Shown here: piece by piece, positions 1-11,028 of the stretch
Layout: the number at the start of each line of letters is the position of its first letter
Numbering within the stretch: the first letter of the stretch is position 1
Assembly: GCA_977006965.1 (NCBI GenBank)
Contig: OZ345379.1
Span: 1,302,001 to 1,366,000, forward strand
Length of the DNA: 64,000 nt
Direction: 5' to 3'
Source of the DNA: Phymatolithon calcareum
Lineage: Eukaryota; Rhodophyta; Florideophyceae; Hapalidiales
Translations under genes and position numbers: made by a program
The notes under the pieces: model-generated
The model's input: only the letters and a program-made list of their open reading frames with translations
Database searches by the model: none
What the model was told of the DNA's origin: nothing

Positions 1-319
1 GTCTTGATTGGATGAACATAGCCTTATCCTCTGGTGTGGTCAGTTTTTGAAGATAAGATTGGCGACTGTTCCACCAACGGATTGCTTTCTTCCGATTGGC
101 TCCATATGACTTCATATCCGTTACTCGGAAGATGGTTGGAAAGTGCTGCACAGTGCGAGCGCCAATTGCGTCATCACTTCCCGAGGTTTCGACCTCGTTA
201 ATCATCCATAGAATAACTGCCTTCCTTTGGGACTTAGTTGAAACAACCTGAGTCCTCCGACAAGAAGATGGGTGATGTTGATTGGTTGAGGGCGGTACAT
301 TGGTGGCAGAGTTGGACAT
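1..319 (-). CDS. Unrecognised protein, N-terminal part, cut by window edge
   Basis: An open frame starts at an ATG (319-317) and runs without a stop to the left edge, giving 106 residues. The first 30 residues are Ser/Thr/Pro/Gln-rich and look disordered. The rest is compact, with Trp-rich helical stretches such as AVILWMINEVE and KKAIRWWNSRQSYL. Together these resemble a small helix-turn-helix or DNA-binding N-terminus like those at the start of some transposases, but I do not recognise the family. The neighbouring sequence on the right is non-coding and then retrotransposon DNA, so this may itself be part of a mobile element. The reading frame is clear; function is unknown. Confidence 0.5.
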   Translation of the reverse strand, partial: MSNSATNVPPSTNQHHPSSCRRTQVVSTKSQRKAVILWMINEVETSGSDDAIGARTVQHFPTIFRVTDMKSYGANRKKAIRWWNSRQSYLQKLTTPEDKAMFIQSR

Positions 320-1189
320 TCTCGGTCTCAAACGAGCGGCGCTTTGCAAGATCGAGAGTATGGTGGAATGGTTGAGTGGGGCTATCTGCGACTCTCGGAA
401 GAGATTTAGTCCTTATATGCTTTACTCATGTATAAGCGCAACAAGGCTTAACTAATGCATATTGATACATTCTATATGGAAAGTATATGAAAGTCAATAT
501 CATCCAATGATTCTGCACCATCATTTCTAAACACAACAAGCTGCCTCTGGTGCTTCGAGGAGCAGCGCCGTTGGTCAATAGCATTACTGTAAACGGGGCC
601 TGTTTCGTGAAACGTTTTTTGTCATGACGCGTTATCTTAAGAGCCAGCTTTCAGGAAGTCAGCATCTTCAAATTCTATCATTAGCGCCATTTTGTGTGTA
701 AATTAAGAAAAAATTAGAAAAGGAAGGTTTTAGACGTAAGCTATCCATCTGGCGACATTTTCAATGAGTGGCGTTTACCTGCGCTGACGCAATGTGACTG
801 AGCATTTCCCGAACAACCCTCTTTGGATCTCGCGTATAGGACAAATTAATGTCTGTTTCGCCCCTGCCTAGAAGATTGAACCCGAGACCTCATGACACAT
901 CACTGCGCACAGATAACCGACTATCCAGATTCCCGGAATTTATGTGAGTCCATTCGGCTACCTTGTTTCAATGGGAGTTATGTTTCGTATATAAACTAAA
1001 GTGCTTCCAAGTAGATAATCTTGCAGCTTCTGTAAGATCTAACGTATTTTGGAGGAGGAGCCTATTGAAAGTTTCAGAGACAATTTTAATTTTGTAGGCG
1101 ATATTTTTATTTATTTGGAAAAGTTCTCAGAGCTCATGGAGTATTACAACCCCTATAGGACCCCTCGCACAACTTAAGATATGGTTATT
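320..1189. other. Non-coding stretch between the edge ORF and the copia nest
   Basis: I see no credible reading frame here. It is moderately AT-rich. A tRNA-like segment on the minus strand is listed separately. The right part probably holds decayed LTR sequence leading into the LTR remnant that ends at 1260. Confidence 0.4.
860..965 (-). repeat. tRNA-like or SINE-like segment with Pol III boxes
   Basis: On the minus strand a box A-like motif (TAGCCGAATGG, 960-950) is followed about 70 bases later by a box B-like motif (GGTTCAATCT, 882-873). The spacing suits a class II tRNA or a tRNA-derived SINE head. The acceptor and T stems do not pair well, so I do not call a working tRNA gene. It could also be chance. 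Confidence 0.28.
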
Positions 1190-1369
1190 CTTACAGTGCC
1201 GACCCTGGGACACTAAATTCCATTTTTGGTGTAGTGATCCAAGTAATCAAACTTTGAACACTCCCCCTTGATCGAGGGACAGTACATTATTTGCTTGCAT
1301 ACTCCCATTTCTTGAGCGAACTTGGCTGTCATGACTCGATCCAGTTGCTTTGTTAGTGCATCAGCGACC
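1190..1369 (-). mobile_element. Old Ty1/copia remnant: LTR end plus pol C-terminus
   Basis: Bases up to 1260 look like the start of a diverged copia LTR in minus sense. Next to it lies a polypurine tract (CTCCCCCTTGATC in plus view). Bases 1262-1369 encode on the minus strand the end of a copia polyprotein (ADALTKQLDRV, then AKFAQEMGVCK), the same C-terminus seen in the better elements at 4.6 and 16.3 kb. The usual stop codon after this motif has mutated. The fragment is cut at 1369 by the insertion of the next LTR, so it is the older of the two. Confidence 0.6.
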
Positions 1370-1813
1370 TGTTGTTGGAGGTTATGAAGGAGATGAGGTG
1401 AAGGAAAAAGTTTGGCAGAAGTGAATTGGTTCAGTTGAGGATGAGTTGTGAGTGAATGAGTTCCTTGGTTTATTCACTTGGCGGACCTCAGGTCAAGACT
1501 ATATAGACCTGACAAGACAACCAGACTTGATCAAAACCCTAATTGACGACGGAGACACACTAACCCTAGACAAGTTTGTCATACTATCATATGACACGTG
1601 TAACATGAAAAAATCAAGAATCATCTACTGAGTGAGGCGAGTATGATTATCATACTCTTATCATACTTTGACACGTGTCACTGCCAATCTTCATGAATCC
1701 AAGTTCTGAGACACTTTGACATTCGACTTGACACGTGTACACGTGTACCGAGATCATACCTTGATATTGAAGTGTGTTTGCGATTCGAGCTCCAAGCAAT
1801 CACACTTCCAACA
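1370..1813 (-). repeat. Ty1/copia LTR (444 bp)
   Basis: The plus view begins TGTTGTTGGAG and ends CTTCCAACA, so the ends are inverted TG...CA copies. Inside are CACGTG boxes, the near-palindrome AGTATGATTATCATACT and a TATATAG box. A polypurine tract follows at 1814, as expected for the 3' LTR of a minus-strand element. It sits inside the pol end of an older element. The half next to pol is nearly identical to the LTR at 4109-4553. Confidence 0.85.
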
Positions 1814-3024
1814 CTCCCCCTTGATCGAGGGACACTACGACCTCCTCGCGCATATTCCCATGTCTTGTGCGACCTTGGCCATCTTGACACGATCGAGTGG
1901 CTTGGTGAGTGCATCCGCAATCATCAACTCAGTACTGCAATACTTGATTGATATCTTGCCCGTGGCAACCACATCACGAACATAGTGATATTGGATGTCT
2001 ATGTGCTTGTTCCTCTGAGTGATGGCCGCGTTTCGCCCGGTCGCGATCGCACTTTGACTGTCAGTGTACAGAGTCATGGCGGATGGCTTCTCGAGACCTT
2101 GAATATCGGCAATGAGTCTTGACAACCAGACAGATTCCTTAGCGGCGGCACACGAAGCGATGTATTCCGCTTCGCGTGTTGAAGTGGCGACGATGGTTTG
2201 CTTCTTTGAACGCCAGCTTATGGCTCCCCCTGCAAGAAGGAACACATAGCCACTCGTGGACCGTCTTGTCTCAACACATCCCGCCCAATCCGTATCCGTG
2301 TAACCGATTGGAACCAAACTCCCACTTCCACCGAACAAAATTCCGTGATCTCGAGTACCCGCAATATATCGCAGAACACGCTTCACGCCCATCCAGTGAC
2401 GTTTCAGAGGCTTTTTGCAGAACGAAGACAGCTTTCCGACCGAGTCGGAGATGTCTGGGCGTGTACCAACCATCAAGTATATGTGACTTCCGATGGCTGG
2501 ACGGTATGGAACTTGTTCATCGACGAGCTTTGTGATGTCGACTTCTTCGGTTCCGGTGTTCTTTTTGCTTGACTCCATAGGGGTTGGTGCTGGTTTCGAG
2601 TTCTCCATGCCGAAACGTTCCAAGACTGACTGAGCGTAGACCGACTGCGAGAGGTGAAGAGTTCGAAGTGTGCGATCTCGGCGAATTTCAAGTCCAAGAC
2701 AAACACTAGCTTCTCCAACGTCCTTCATCTCGAATCGCTTGTTCAGCTCCCCCTTGATCCACGAAATAGCAGAAGTATCGTTTCTGGCAATCAGCAAGTC
2801 ATCCACATATAGCGCGATGATCATGATTCTGCTTGACTTATGCCGGACATAAAGACAAGGATCATTGGGACTACTTGAGAAGCCGAGCTCGTCGATGAGG
2901 AACTTGTCGATCTTGGCATGCCACTGTCGCGGTGCTTGCTTCAGGCCGTATAGTGCCTTCAAGAGCTTGCAAACAAGGTCAGGACGCTTGGGATCACGAA
3001 ATCCAGACGGAACCTCCATGTAGA
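1814..3024 (-). pseudogene. copia pol fragment: reverse transcriptase and RNase H
   Basis: One open frame on the minus strand encodes the second half of a Ty1/copia polyprotein, ending ICARRS then stop at 1835. Visible motifs are the RT region ([23 protein letters not shown]), the catalytic YVDD, and the RNase H part (DTDWAGC, YTDSQSA). The piece is cut at 3024 by a plus-strand LTR, so gag, protease, integrase and the first part of RT are missing. It is nearly the same sequence as 4554-5764, which implies recent shared origin or gene conversion. The initial residues of this frame come from the adjoining LTR and are not genuine. Confidence 0.85.
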
Positions 3025-3493
3025 TGTTGGAAGTGTGACTGCTTGGAGCATTAGTCGCATCATACTTCATTTGTGGATATTTGATCTCGGTACACGTGTA
3101 CACTTGTCAATAATTCTCACAGCTGTGTTTGGAGACGTTCAGAGAAGAATTTTGCTCTGGACACGTGTACAGATGTGATTGGCCGATACGAATCATACCA
3201 TCGTACTCAGCATCGAAAATGATCAGTTTTGGTATATTACACGTGTATGACAATATGTTATGATAGATTTGTATAGGGTTACTTGGTCTCCGTCGTCTAG
3301 CAAGGGCCCATAATTAGTTCTAGCATATAGAGCTAGTCTAGATCTTATATTCAGGACTATATAGACAGGTTCTGAGGTCGAGCAAGGCAATAAACCAAGG
3401 AACTCATTCACCAACAACTCAGCAAGCACTCAACTAATTCATCTCAACCAAACCATTCCATCATCCATATCGCATCCCTAACCTCCAACAAGA
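3025..3493 (+). repeat. Diverged Ty1/copia LTR, plus sense, with primer site
   Basis: It starts TGTTGGAAG and ends CTCCAACA at 3490, with three further bases before the primer-binding site. It keeps the family's CACGTG boxes, a TATATAG and the AATAAACCAAGGAA motif, but the middle is far from the other LTRs here, so it is a separate subfamily. It inserted into the minus-strand pol piece ending at 3024. GGTTATGGGCCCAG at 3494-3507 follows at once, marking it as a 5' LTR. Confidence 0.75.
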
Positions 3494-3507
3494 GGTTATG
3501 GGCCCAG
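3494..3507 (+). other. Primer-binding site, complementary to initiator tRNA-Met anticodon arm
   Basis: GGTTATGGGCCCAG lies directly after the LTR. It is the reverse complement of CUGGGCCCAUAACC, the anticodon stem-loop of eukaryotic initiator tRNA-Met, as in the half-tRNA priming known for Drosophila copia. The same site recurs beside six further LTRs in this window, two of them with one base change. Confidence 0.8.
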
Positions 3508-4108
3508 TTCATGCGATTTAAATTTCAACTGTCATCATCCACACCCTCTCCGGGTTCTCCTTCGCCCCCGATCTGTCTCTGTCAACATCCCTGATTCGTG
3601 TTACAGCTCTCACGCTCCTGGTAAACACCTCTCTTGGGTCGTTACCTTGATTGTGATCTGTTCTAGCATTGTGCCTGGTTCTTCGGAGCACACGTACTTG
3701 CGTCTCCTCACTCAATTACTACCACTGTGGTGCACAACCCTTTGGAAAGTGTTTAGTGGGGCCGCTCGTACAGGGTTTTTTTTCAACTTTTTTTTATCAA
3801 CTTCGAAGAAGCTCAAGAGGTATACGGCCCAGATCAAGGTCCGGGTTATTTTGAACCGAAGGAATTTCTTATAAGGGATAGATTGCTTTGATAGTTAACT
3901 TTGTGTTAGCTCGCAGTGGACTCCCCGAACGGATTTTCAACAAGATTTTCAAGACCCCCAAGTCCTAAAATGGACAACTCACAAGGAAAGCTGAAGGACG
4001 AAAAGCTCAATGAGACGAATTTCCATACTTGGAAACAGAAAATTCAGCTAGTACTATCTTTCCGCGACTCGATGAATGCATTGAGGACGTTCCACCGCCA
4101 CGAGAATC
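3508..4108 (+). pseudogene. copia leader and first part of gag, interrupted
   Basis: After a 460-base leader the gag ATG lies at 3970 ([18 protein letters not shown]). The frame follows the gag of the other elements for about 45 residues and then stops at 4108, where a complete minus-strand element with target duplication GAATC has jumped in. The rest of this gag resumes at 9668. Several residues near the break (FRDSMNALRTF) differ from the usual gag, so it was already drifting or frameshifted before the insertion. Confidence 0.75.
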
Positions 4109-4553
4109 TGTTGTTGGAGGTTAAGGATAAGATTAGGAGATTGGAAAAGTTTGGTTGGTGAAGATTGGTGAAGGAGAAGTGGAGTTAGGTGAGAATGAGT
4201 TCCCTTGGTTTATTCACTTGGCGGACCTCAGGTCAAGACTATATAGACCAGAGAAGACAACCAGACTTGATCAAAACCCTAACTGACGACGGAGACACAC
4301 TAACCCTAGACAAGTTTGTCATACTATCATATGACACGTGTAACATGAAAAAATCAAGAATCATCTACTGAGTGAGGCGAGTATGATTATCATACTCTTA
4401 TCATACTTTGACACGTGTCACTGCCAATCTTCATGAATCCAAGTTCTGAGACACTTTGACATTCGACTTGACACGTGTACACGTGTACCGAGATCATACC
4501 TTGATATTGAAGTGTGTTTGCGATTCGAGCTCCAAGCAATCACACTTCCAACA
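4109..4553 (-). repeat. 3' LTR of the 4.1-9.7 kb element
   Basis: 445 bp, TGTTGTTGGAG to CTTCCAACA, followed by the polypurine tract CTCCCCCTTGATC (plus view). It differs from its partner LTR at 9224 by a few substitutions and one single-base length change. Confidence 0.9.
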
Positions 4554-4574
4554 CTCCCCCTTGATCGAGGGACA

Positions 4575-7500
4575 CTACGACTTCCTCGCGCATATACCCA
4601 TGTCTTGTGCGAACTTGGCCGTCTTGACACGATCGAGTGGCTTGGTGAGTGCATCTACAATCATCAACTCAGTACTACAATACGTGATAGATATCTTGCC
4701 CGTGGCAACCACATCACGAACATAGTGATATTGGATGTCTATGTGCTTGTTCCTCTGAGTGATGGCCGCGTTTCGTCCGGTCGCGATCGCACTTTGACTG
4801 TCAGTGTACAGAGTCATGGCGGATGGCTTCTCGAGACCTTGAACATCGGCAATGAGTCTTGACAACCAGACAGATTCCTTAGCGGCGGCACACGAAGCGA
4901 TGTATTCCGCTTCGCATGTTGAAGTGGCGACGATGGTTTGCTTCTTTGAACGCCAGCTTATGGCTCCCCCTGCAAGAAGGAACACATAGCCACTCGTGGA
5001 CCGTCTTGTCTCAACACATCCCGCCCAATCCGCATCCGTGTAACCGATTGGAACCAAACTCCCACTTCCACCGAACAAAATTCCGTGATCTCGAGTACCC
5101 GCAATGTATCGCAGAACACGCTTCACGCCCATCCAGTGACGTTTCAGAGGCTTTTCGCAGAACGAAGACAGCTTTCCGACCGAGTCCGAGATGTCTAGGC
5201 GTGTACCAACCATCAAGTACATGAGACTTCCGATGGCTGGACGGTATGGAACTTGTTCATCGACGAGCTGGGTGATGTCGACTTCTTTGGTTCCGGTGTT
5301 CTTTTTGCTTGACTCCATAGGGGTTGGTGCTGGTTTCGAGTTCTCCATGCCGAAACGTTCCAAGACTGACTGAGCGTAGACCGACTGCGAGAGGTGAAGA
5401 GTTCGAAGTGTGCGATCTCGGCGAATTTCAAGTCCAAGACAAACACTAGCTTCTCCAACGTCCTTCATCCTCGAATCGCTCGTTCAGCTCCCCCTTGATC
5501 CACGAAATAGCAGAAGTATCGTTTCCGGCAATCAGCAAGTCATCCACATAAAGCGCGATGATCATGATGCTGCTTGACTTATGCCGGACAAAAAGACAAG
5601 GATCATTGGGACTACTTGAGAAGCCGAGCTCGTCGATGAGGAACTTGTCGATTTTGGCATGCCACTGTCGCGGTGCTTGCTTCAGGCCGTATAGTGCCTT
5701 CAAGAGCTTGCAAACAAGGTCAGGACGCTTGGGATCACGAAATCCAGACGGAACCTCCATGTAGATATCTTCGTCAAGGTCACCATGCAAGAAAGCCGTA
5801 ACAACATCCATTTGGTAGAGTTCCAAATCATGGACAGCAACGGTTGCAAGTAGGATACGAATCGAGGTGAACTTTACGACTGGGGCATACGTTTCACCGT
5901 AGTCCACCCATGCACCTGTCGGAACCCTTTCGCAACAATGCGGACTTTAGGGCCTGTATCCTTGACCTTGAAGACATACTTGCACGGTAGAACGTTCATG
6001 CCAGGCTTGCGAGTGACCAACTTCCAAGTGTTGTTGCGGGTTAGTGACGAGTGTTCATTCTCAATGCCCGGAGACCAGAAGTCGACATTTTTAATTGAAG
6101 TCGCTTCCTTGAAGGTCTGAGGCACTTGATGAGAAGACAAACCGGTTTCAGATGCAAGGTTGACGGACTCGAAGGCCAGCATAGCAGTATGCGAGGGAGC
6201 GTTCTAGAAGTCAGTAGGTGGTTTTGAGACCCGAGCTGACCTACGCAGAATGGGTTTGGCGATCATCGGAGATGTTTCGTCAGAACCAGATGGAGATATA
6301 GGTTGTTCTCCACCATCTGCTTGCTCACCTTCGTCAATGTCCTTCTCGATGCTCTTATCATCTACATCCGAAATGACCTTACCTTCAACCGTACCATCAC
6401 TCATTTTGATTTGAGGAGTTTCAAGTGATACATTGGTTTCGGTCTCATCGAATCCGAATTCCGATTCATTGAACGTCACGTCCCTTGACACAATCACTTT
6501 CCGCAAATCCGCATCCCACAGCTTATACCCTTTTGATGCCAACGAGTATCCCAGCATAACCGCCTCACGAGTACGACTGTCGAGTTTCTTCACTTTCTTC
6601 TTCGGAATCACGTACCAACACTTGGCGCCAAATACGCGCAAGTGTCCCAAATCTGGAGGGGCACCCATCCATATGTGATGGGGGGTCGTGTTCGAAGGAA
6701 GTCCTCGTGACGTTACTCGGTTGCGCACATACACAGCAGTTGCCAACGCTTCAGCCCAGAACTTCTTCTCGATGCCTCTGTGATGGAGCATCGAGCGCAC
6801 TAAGTTGAGAAGTGTGCGGTTCATGCGTTCAGCGACCCCATTTTGCTGTGGAGTGTAAGCGACTGTGAGCTGTTGATGGATACCGTGTTCCGCAAGATAT
6901 GCCTTGAACTCGTTTGAAAGGTACTCGCCTCCATTGTCGGTCCTAATAGCCTTGAGCTTAGGTGCTTTCGAGAAGTCTTGTATGTTCAAGTGCTTAAGGT
7001 TTCTACCTGTATGGGTTTCAGCGTACTTGTGAAACTTCCGAAAACACTCAAAGCTCTCCGATTTCTTTCGCATGGTGAATACCGTGGTCCACTTGGAGTG
7101 ATCATCGATGAATGTGATGAAGTACTGTGATCCTCCAAGGGACGGAATGTCGATAGGACCAAGAACGTCTGAATGTACGAGATCGATAACAACGGTGGAG
7201 CGAGAACTACTGGACTTTGGAATCGGAGCACGATGACCTTTGCCGGCAAGACAACCATTACATGGATATGTGGACTGTGAGTTGGGAGCAATCTTTACAC
7301 CTTTCACCACCCCATGGTTTACCATTCCGGTCATTCCAGTGTGGTCAACATGCGCAAGTCGTTCATGCCAGAGCTGTAGGCTCGCGAAACAGGAAACTTC
7401 GTTAAGTTTATTTCCATCTGCAAGGTCTAGAGAGTACAGACTTTTGCGTAGAGTACCTGTTGCGATCGTGTCATTATGAGCTTTAACATAGCAACGGCTG

Positions 7501-8641
7501 TTCTTGAACGTTATACCATATCCGTACTCATCCATTTTTGAGACAGACAATAGAGAGTATCCGAAGTCGGGTATGTGCATAACGTCCTTGATCTTTCGTT
7601 TAAACGATTTGCCGTTCACGTTAAGCGTAATGATGACATCACCTTTTCCAGCGATTGTGGCCTATGCTTTGGTTCCCATTTCGACGGTTGAAGACATTTT
7701 GGTGTATGAGCAGAAGATTGAACGATCGAACGTCATATGCGATGTACTACCAGAGTCAATGATCCATGACTTTGACTTCTCGGAAATATCAGAATCGCGC
7801 ACCTTGACCATCAGGCATACAAAGTCGGAATCGGACATAACTCGAACATGTTCCGATTGATCGGTCAGGAATGCAGCTGGTTTCGTTTGCCTTCCATTCC
7901 GATTTTTGTATCCTTCAGGAGCAAGGTGTGGAAACTTGGTCCAACGTTTCACACTTCTGTGTCCAGATCGATGACAATGTTCACAGCAGTCACGAATTCG
8001 TCTTCCATCGCGTCTGGCAGTGAAAAGTGCAGCAGTCTCAGCTTTGACGGTTGATGCTTCGACACGCTTTGACATGCGTTGCTCTTCCTGGAGTAGTCGA
8101 CTCTCCACAAATTCAAGTGAGAATGATTCGTCTTCATTGCCGAGAGCATCGAGTGCACGTATCAAGCTGTCGTAGCGTTCGGGAAGTCCGTTCAATACAG
8201 CCATGGCCATTTCTTTATCGTCAATATCGACACCCATTGACTTGAGGGTGGATGCGAGTTGGCGAATGCGGTTCGTATAGGGCAGTATTTTCTCGTCCTC
8301 GAGCATAGTGGCAGTGTAGAACTTGCGTCTAGCGGCCAGTTTGTTCAAAAGAGTGTGTCGTTCAAAGATATTGAGAATCGACGTCCACATTTCTTTGGCC
8401 GTTTCGACATCCTGCACATGCTCCAGATGTTCGTCTGAAAGCGAGAGCCCGATGATAGCCTTTGCTTTATTGTCATTACGACGCCAGAGCTTGAAATCTT
8501 CGGAATCTCGTGCCGGTGGATCGTCCTCTATGAACTCGTCGAGTTCGCGGAATGATAGTACTAGCTGAATTTCTCTTTCCAAGCATGGAAATTGGTCTCA
8601 TTTAACTTTTCGACCTTCAGCGTTCCCTGGGAGTTGTCCAT
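4575..8641 (-). pseudogene. Ty1/copia gag-pol polyprotein with stops and frameshifts
   Basis: The reading frame starts at ATG 8641 and ends at 4575 (ICARKS then stop). In order it carries gag, a zinc knuckle remnant (CCEHCHRSGHRSVK, with the last Cys changed to Arg), protease DSGSTSHM, integrase ([32 protein letters not shown]), RT with YVDD and RNase H (DADWAGC, CEAEYIA). I see a one-base loss near 8572, an in-frame TAG at 7662-7664, a TAG at 6204-6206 replacing a Trp, a one-base loss near 5905 and a one-base gain near 5469. Between breaks the protein is well kept, so decay is recent. All copia-type pol domains are in the normal order PR-IN-RT-RH. Confidence 0.9.
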
Positions 8642-9209
8642 TTTGCGGAGTGGGGGTCTTCTATTCTTGTCGAAAATCCGTTTGGGGAGTCCACTGCGAG
8701 TCGACACAAGGTCAACTATCAAGGCAATCTATCCCTTATAAGAAATTCCTTCGAGTCGGAATGACCCGGTCCTTGATCGGGGGATGGCTCAATGGCCGTA
8801 TACCTCTTGTGGCGTTTTGGTACACCTGAACCTGCAGTCGGCAACACGCACTGCAAGACGCTTTGTGGTATCCTGAGGTGGGCCCGACAAGAAAACCGAA
8901 GGTAATCAAGCAAGGAGACACAACAGAAACCCTTGTGGTGTGTTTGGTACACCTGAACCTGCAGCCGGGAACACGCACTGCAAGACGCTATAACACTTTC
9001 TGAACGGGCCTCACTCAAAGACCAGAGGTAATTGAGCAAGGAACCGAACAGGAAGCTTGTGAATAATGACAGACAAGTCCTCTGGAGCGGGCCTTGCGAG
9101 AAAACCAGAGGTAATCAAGCAAGGATGCGCAACCAGGAGAAGATCGGGGGCGAAGGATGAGCCCCGGAGACGACGATGATGATGAAGCGCGGTGGTGATC
9201 AAGCGCTGA

Positions 9210-9223
9210 CTGGGCCCATAACC
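9210..9223 (-). other. Primer-binding site of the 4.1-9.7 kb element
   Basis: The plus view reads CTGGGCCCATAACC and abuts the 5' LTR directly. It is identical to the tRNA-iMet anticodon-arm sequence. The tRNA-like match may extend loosely into the leader (AAGCGCTGA), as the tRNA has AAGCG a few bases before this block. Confidence 0.8.
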
Positions 9224-9667
9224 TGTTGTTGGAGGTTAGGGATAAGATTGGGAGATTGGAAAAGTTTGGTTGGTGAAGATTGGTGAAGGAGAAGTGGAGT
9301 TAGGTGAGAATGAGTTCCCTTGGTTATTCACTTGGCGGACCTCAGGTCAAGACTATATAGACCAGAGAAGACAACCAGACTTGATCAAAACCCTAACTGA
9401 CGACGGAGACACACTAACCCTAAACAAATTTGTCATACTATCATATGACACGTGTAACATGAAAAAATCAAGAATCATCTACTGAGTGAGGGGAGTATGA
9501 TTATCATACTCTTATCATACTTTGACACGTGTCACTGCCAATCTTCTTGATTCAAAGTTCTGAGACACTTTGACATTCGACTTGACACATGTACACGTGT
9601 ACCGAGATCATACCTTGATATTGAAGTGTGTTTGCGATTCGAGCTCCAAGCAATCACACTTCCAACA
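9224..9667 (-). repeat. 5' LTR of the 4.1-9.7 kb element
   Basis: 444 bp, same termini as its partner. It is followed by the target duplication GAATC and then by plus-strand gag of the host element. Confidence 0.9.
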
Positions 9668-10585
9668 GAATCGGACGATTTCAAGATATGGCGGCGTAAC
9701 GATAACAAGGCGAAAGCAATTATCGGTCTATCACTATCCGACGAACATCTCGAACATGTCCGAGATGCGAAAACAGCTAAGGAAATGTGGCAGGCGATTC
9801 TAAACATCTTCGAACGTCATACCCTTCTGAACAAATTGGCTGCTCGTCGCAAATTTTATACAGCCACTATGCTCGAAGACGAGAAAATACTGCCCTATAC
9901 GAACCGTATTCGGCAGTTCGCATCCACCCTCAAGTCAATGGGTGTCGACATCGACGATAAAGAAATGGCAATGGCCGTGCTCAACGGACTTCCGGAACGA
10001 TTCGATAGCATAATCAGTGCACTCGATGCTCTCGGCAATGAAGATGAGTCATTCTCTCTTGAATTCGTAAAGAGTAGACTTTTGCAAGAAGAAAAACGCA
10101 TGTCTATGAGATTCGAAACATCAACCGTGAAAGCTGAGACTGCGGCACTGTTCGCTGCCAGCCGTGATGGAGAACGTATTCGTGACTTCTGCCACCATTG
10201 TCATCGATCCGGACATAAGAGCGTTAAGTGCTGGACCAAGTTCCCGCATCTTGCTCCAGACGGATACAAACGTCGAAATGAAAAGCAGGCCAAACCATCT
10301 GCATTTCTGACCGATGAATCGAAACCCATTCGCGTAATGTCCGATTCCGACTTTGTATGTCACATTCCAGACTTTGGATACTCTTTACTATCGGTATCCA
10401 AAATGGATGAGTATGGATATGGAATCATGTTCAAGAACAGACGCTGCTATGTTAAAGCTCATGATGATACAATTGCTACAGGTACACTTCGCAAGAATCA
10501 TTACTCACTGGATCATGCAAATGACAATAAAGTTAACGAAGTTTCCTGTCTTGCTAGCCTTCAACTTTGGCATGAACGTCTCGCT
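9668..10585 (+). pseudogene. copia gag continuing from 4108, fused to integrase start; protease deleted
   Basis: The plus-strand frame resumes gag at SDDFKIWRRNDNKAKAI and keeps the zinc knuckle ([14 protein letters not shown]). It runs to SDSDFVC, then jumps directly to [19 protein letters not shown]. Against the intact copy at 16.7-20.4 kb about 85 residues are missing in frame here, including the protease active site DSGST. The frame then reaches the integrase start (LWHERLA) and is cut at 10585 by a plus-strand LTR. It is a dead internal-deletion derivative, although the remaining frame is open. Confidence 0.85.
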
Positions 10586-11028
10586 TGTTGGAAATGTGAT
10601 TGCTTGGAGCTCTAGTCGCAAACACACTTCAATATCAAAGTATGATCTCGGTACACGTGTACACGTGTCAAGTCGAATGTCAAGTGTGTCAAAACTTTGG
10701 ATCAAGAAGATTGGCAGTGACACGTGTCAGAGTATGATAAGCGTATGATAATCATACTCCCCTCACTCAGTAGATGATTCTTGATTTTTTCATGTTACAC
10801 GTGTCATATGATAGTATGACAAATTTGTTTAAGGTTAGTGTTTCTCCGTCGTCAATTACGGTTTTGATCAAGTCTGGTCGTGTTCTCAGGTCTATATAGT
10901 CTTGACCTGAGGTCCGCCAAGTGAATAAACCAAGGAAATCATTCACTCACAACTCATCTTCTACTCAACCAATTCACTCCAACCAAACTTTTTCCTTCAC
11001 CTCATCTCCTCCCTAACCTCCAGAAACA
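10586..11028 (+). repeat. Ty1/copia LTR, plus sense, without its own primer site
   Basis: It begins TGTTGGAAATG and resembles the LTR at 13825-14268 (about 95 percent by eye). The end is mutated (CCTCCAGAAACA) and is followed not by a primer site but by leader sequence of a minus-strand element. The two flanks (TCGCT and TTGTA) do not match, so this is a recombined or truncated LTR, not a clean solo LTR. Confidence 0.75.

Larger units (their letters stand above)
4109..9667 (-). mobile_element. Complete but decayed Ty1/copia element with 5-bp target duplication
   Basis: Both LTRs are present (4109-4553 and 9224-9667), about 98 percent identical by eye (roughly nine differences). The element ends TGTTGTTGG...CCAACA and is flanked by GAATC at 4104-4108 and 9668-9672, which proves it inserted as a unit into the plus-strand gag of another element. 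Internal order in minus sense is 5' LTR, primer site (9223-9210), leader, gag-pol, polypurine tract, 3' LTR. The coding part is broken in several places and is described separately, so it cannot move by itself. Confidence 0.92.

Noticed and set aside
2176-2535. Plus-strand frames across the copia pol regions
   Set aside because: They repeat in the same relative position in each pol copy and are antisense shadows of RT and RNase H.
3025-11028. A single plus-strand element with LTRs at 3025 and 10586
   Set aside because: The two LTRs belong to different subfamilies and the flanks (GTAGA, TTGTA) do not match.
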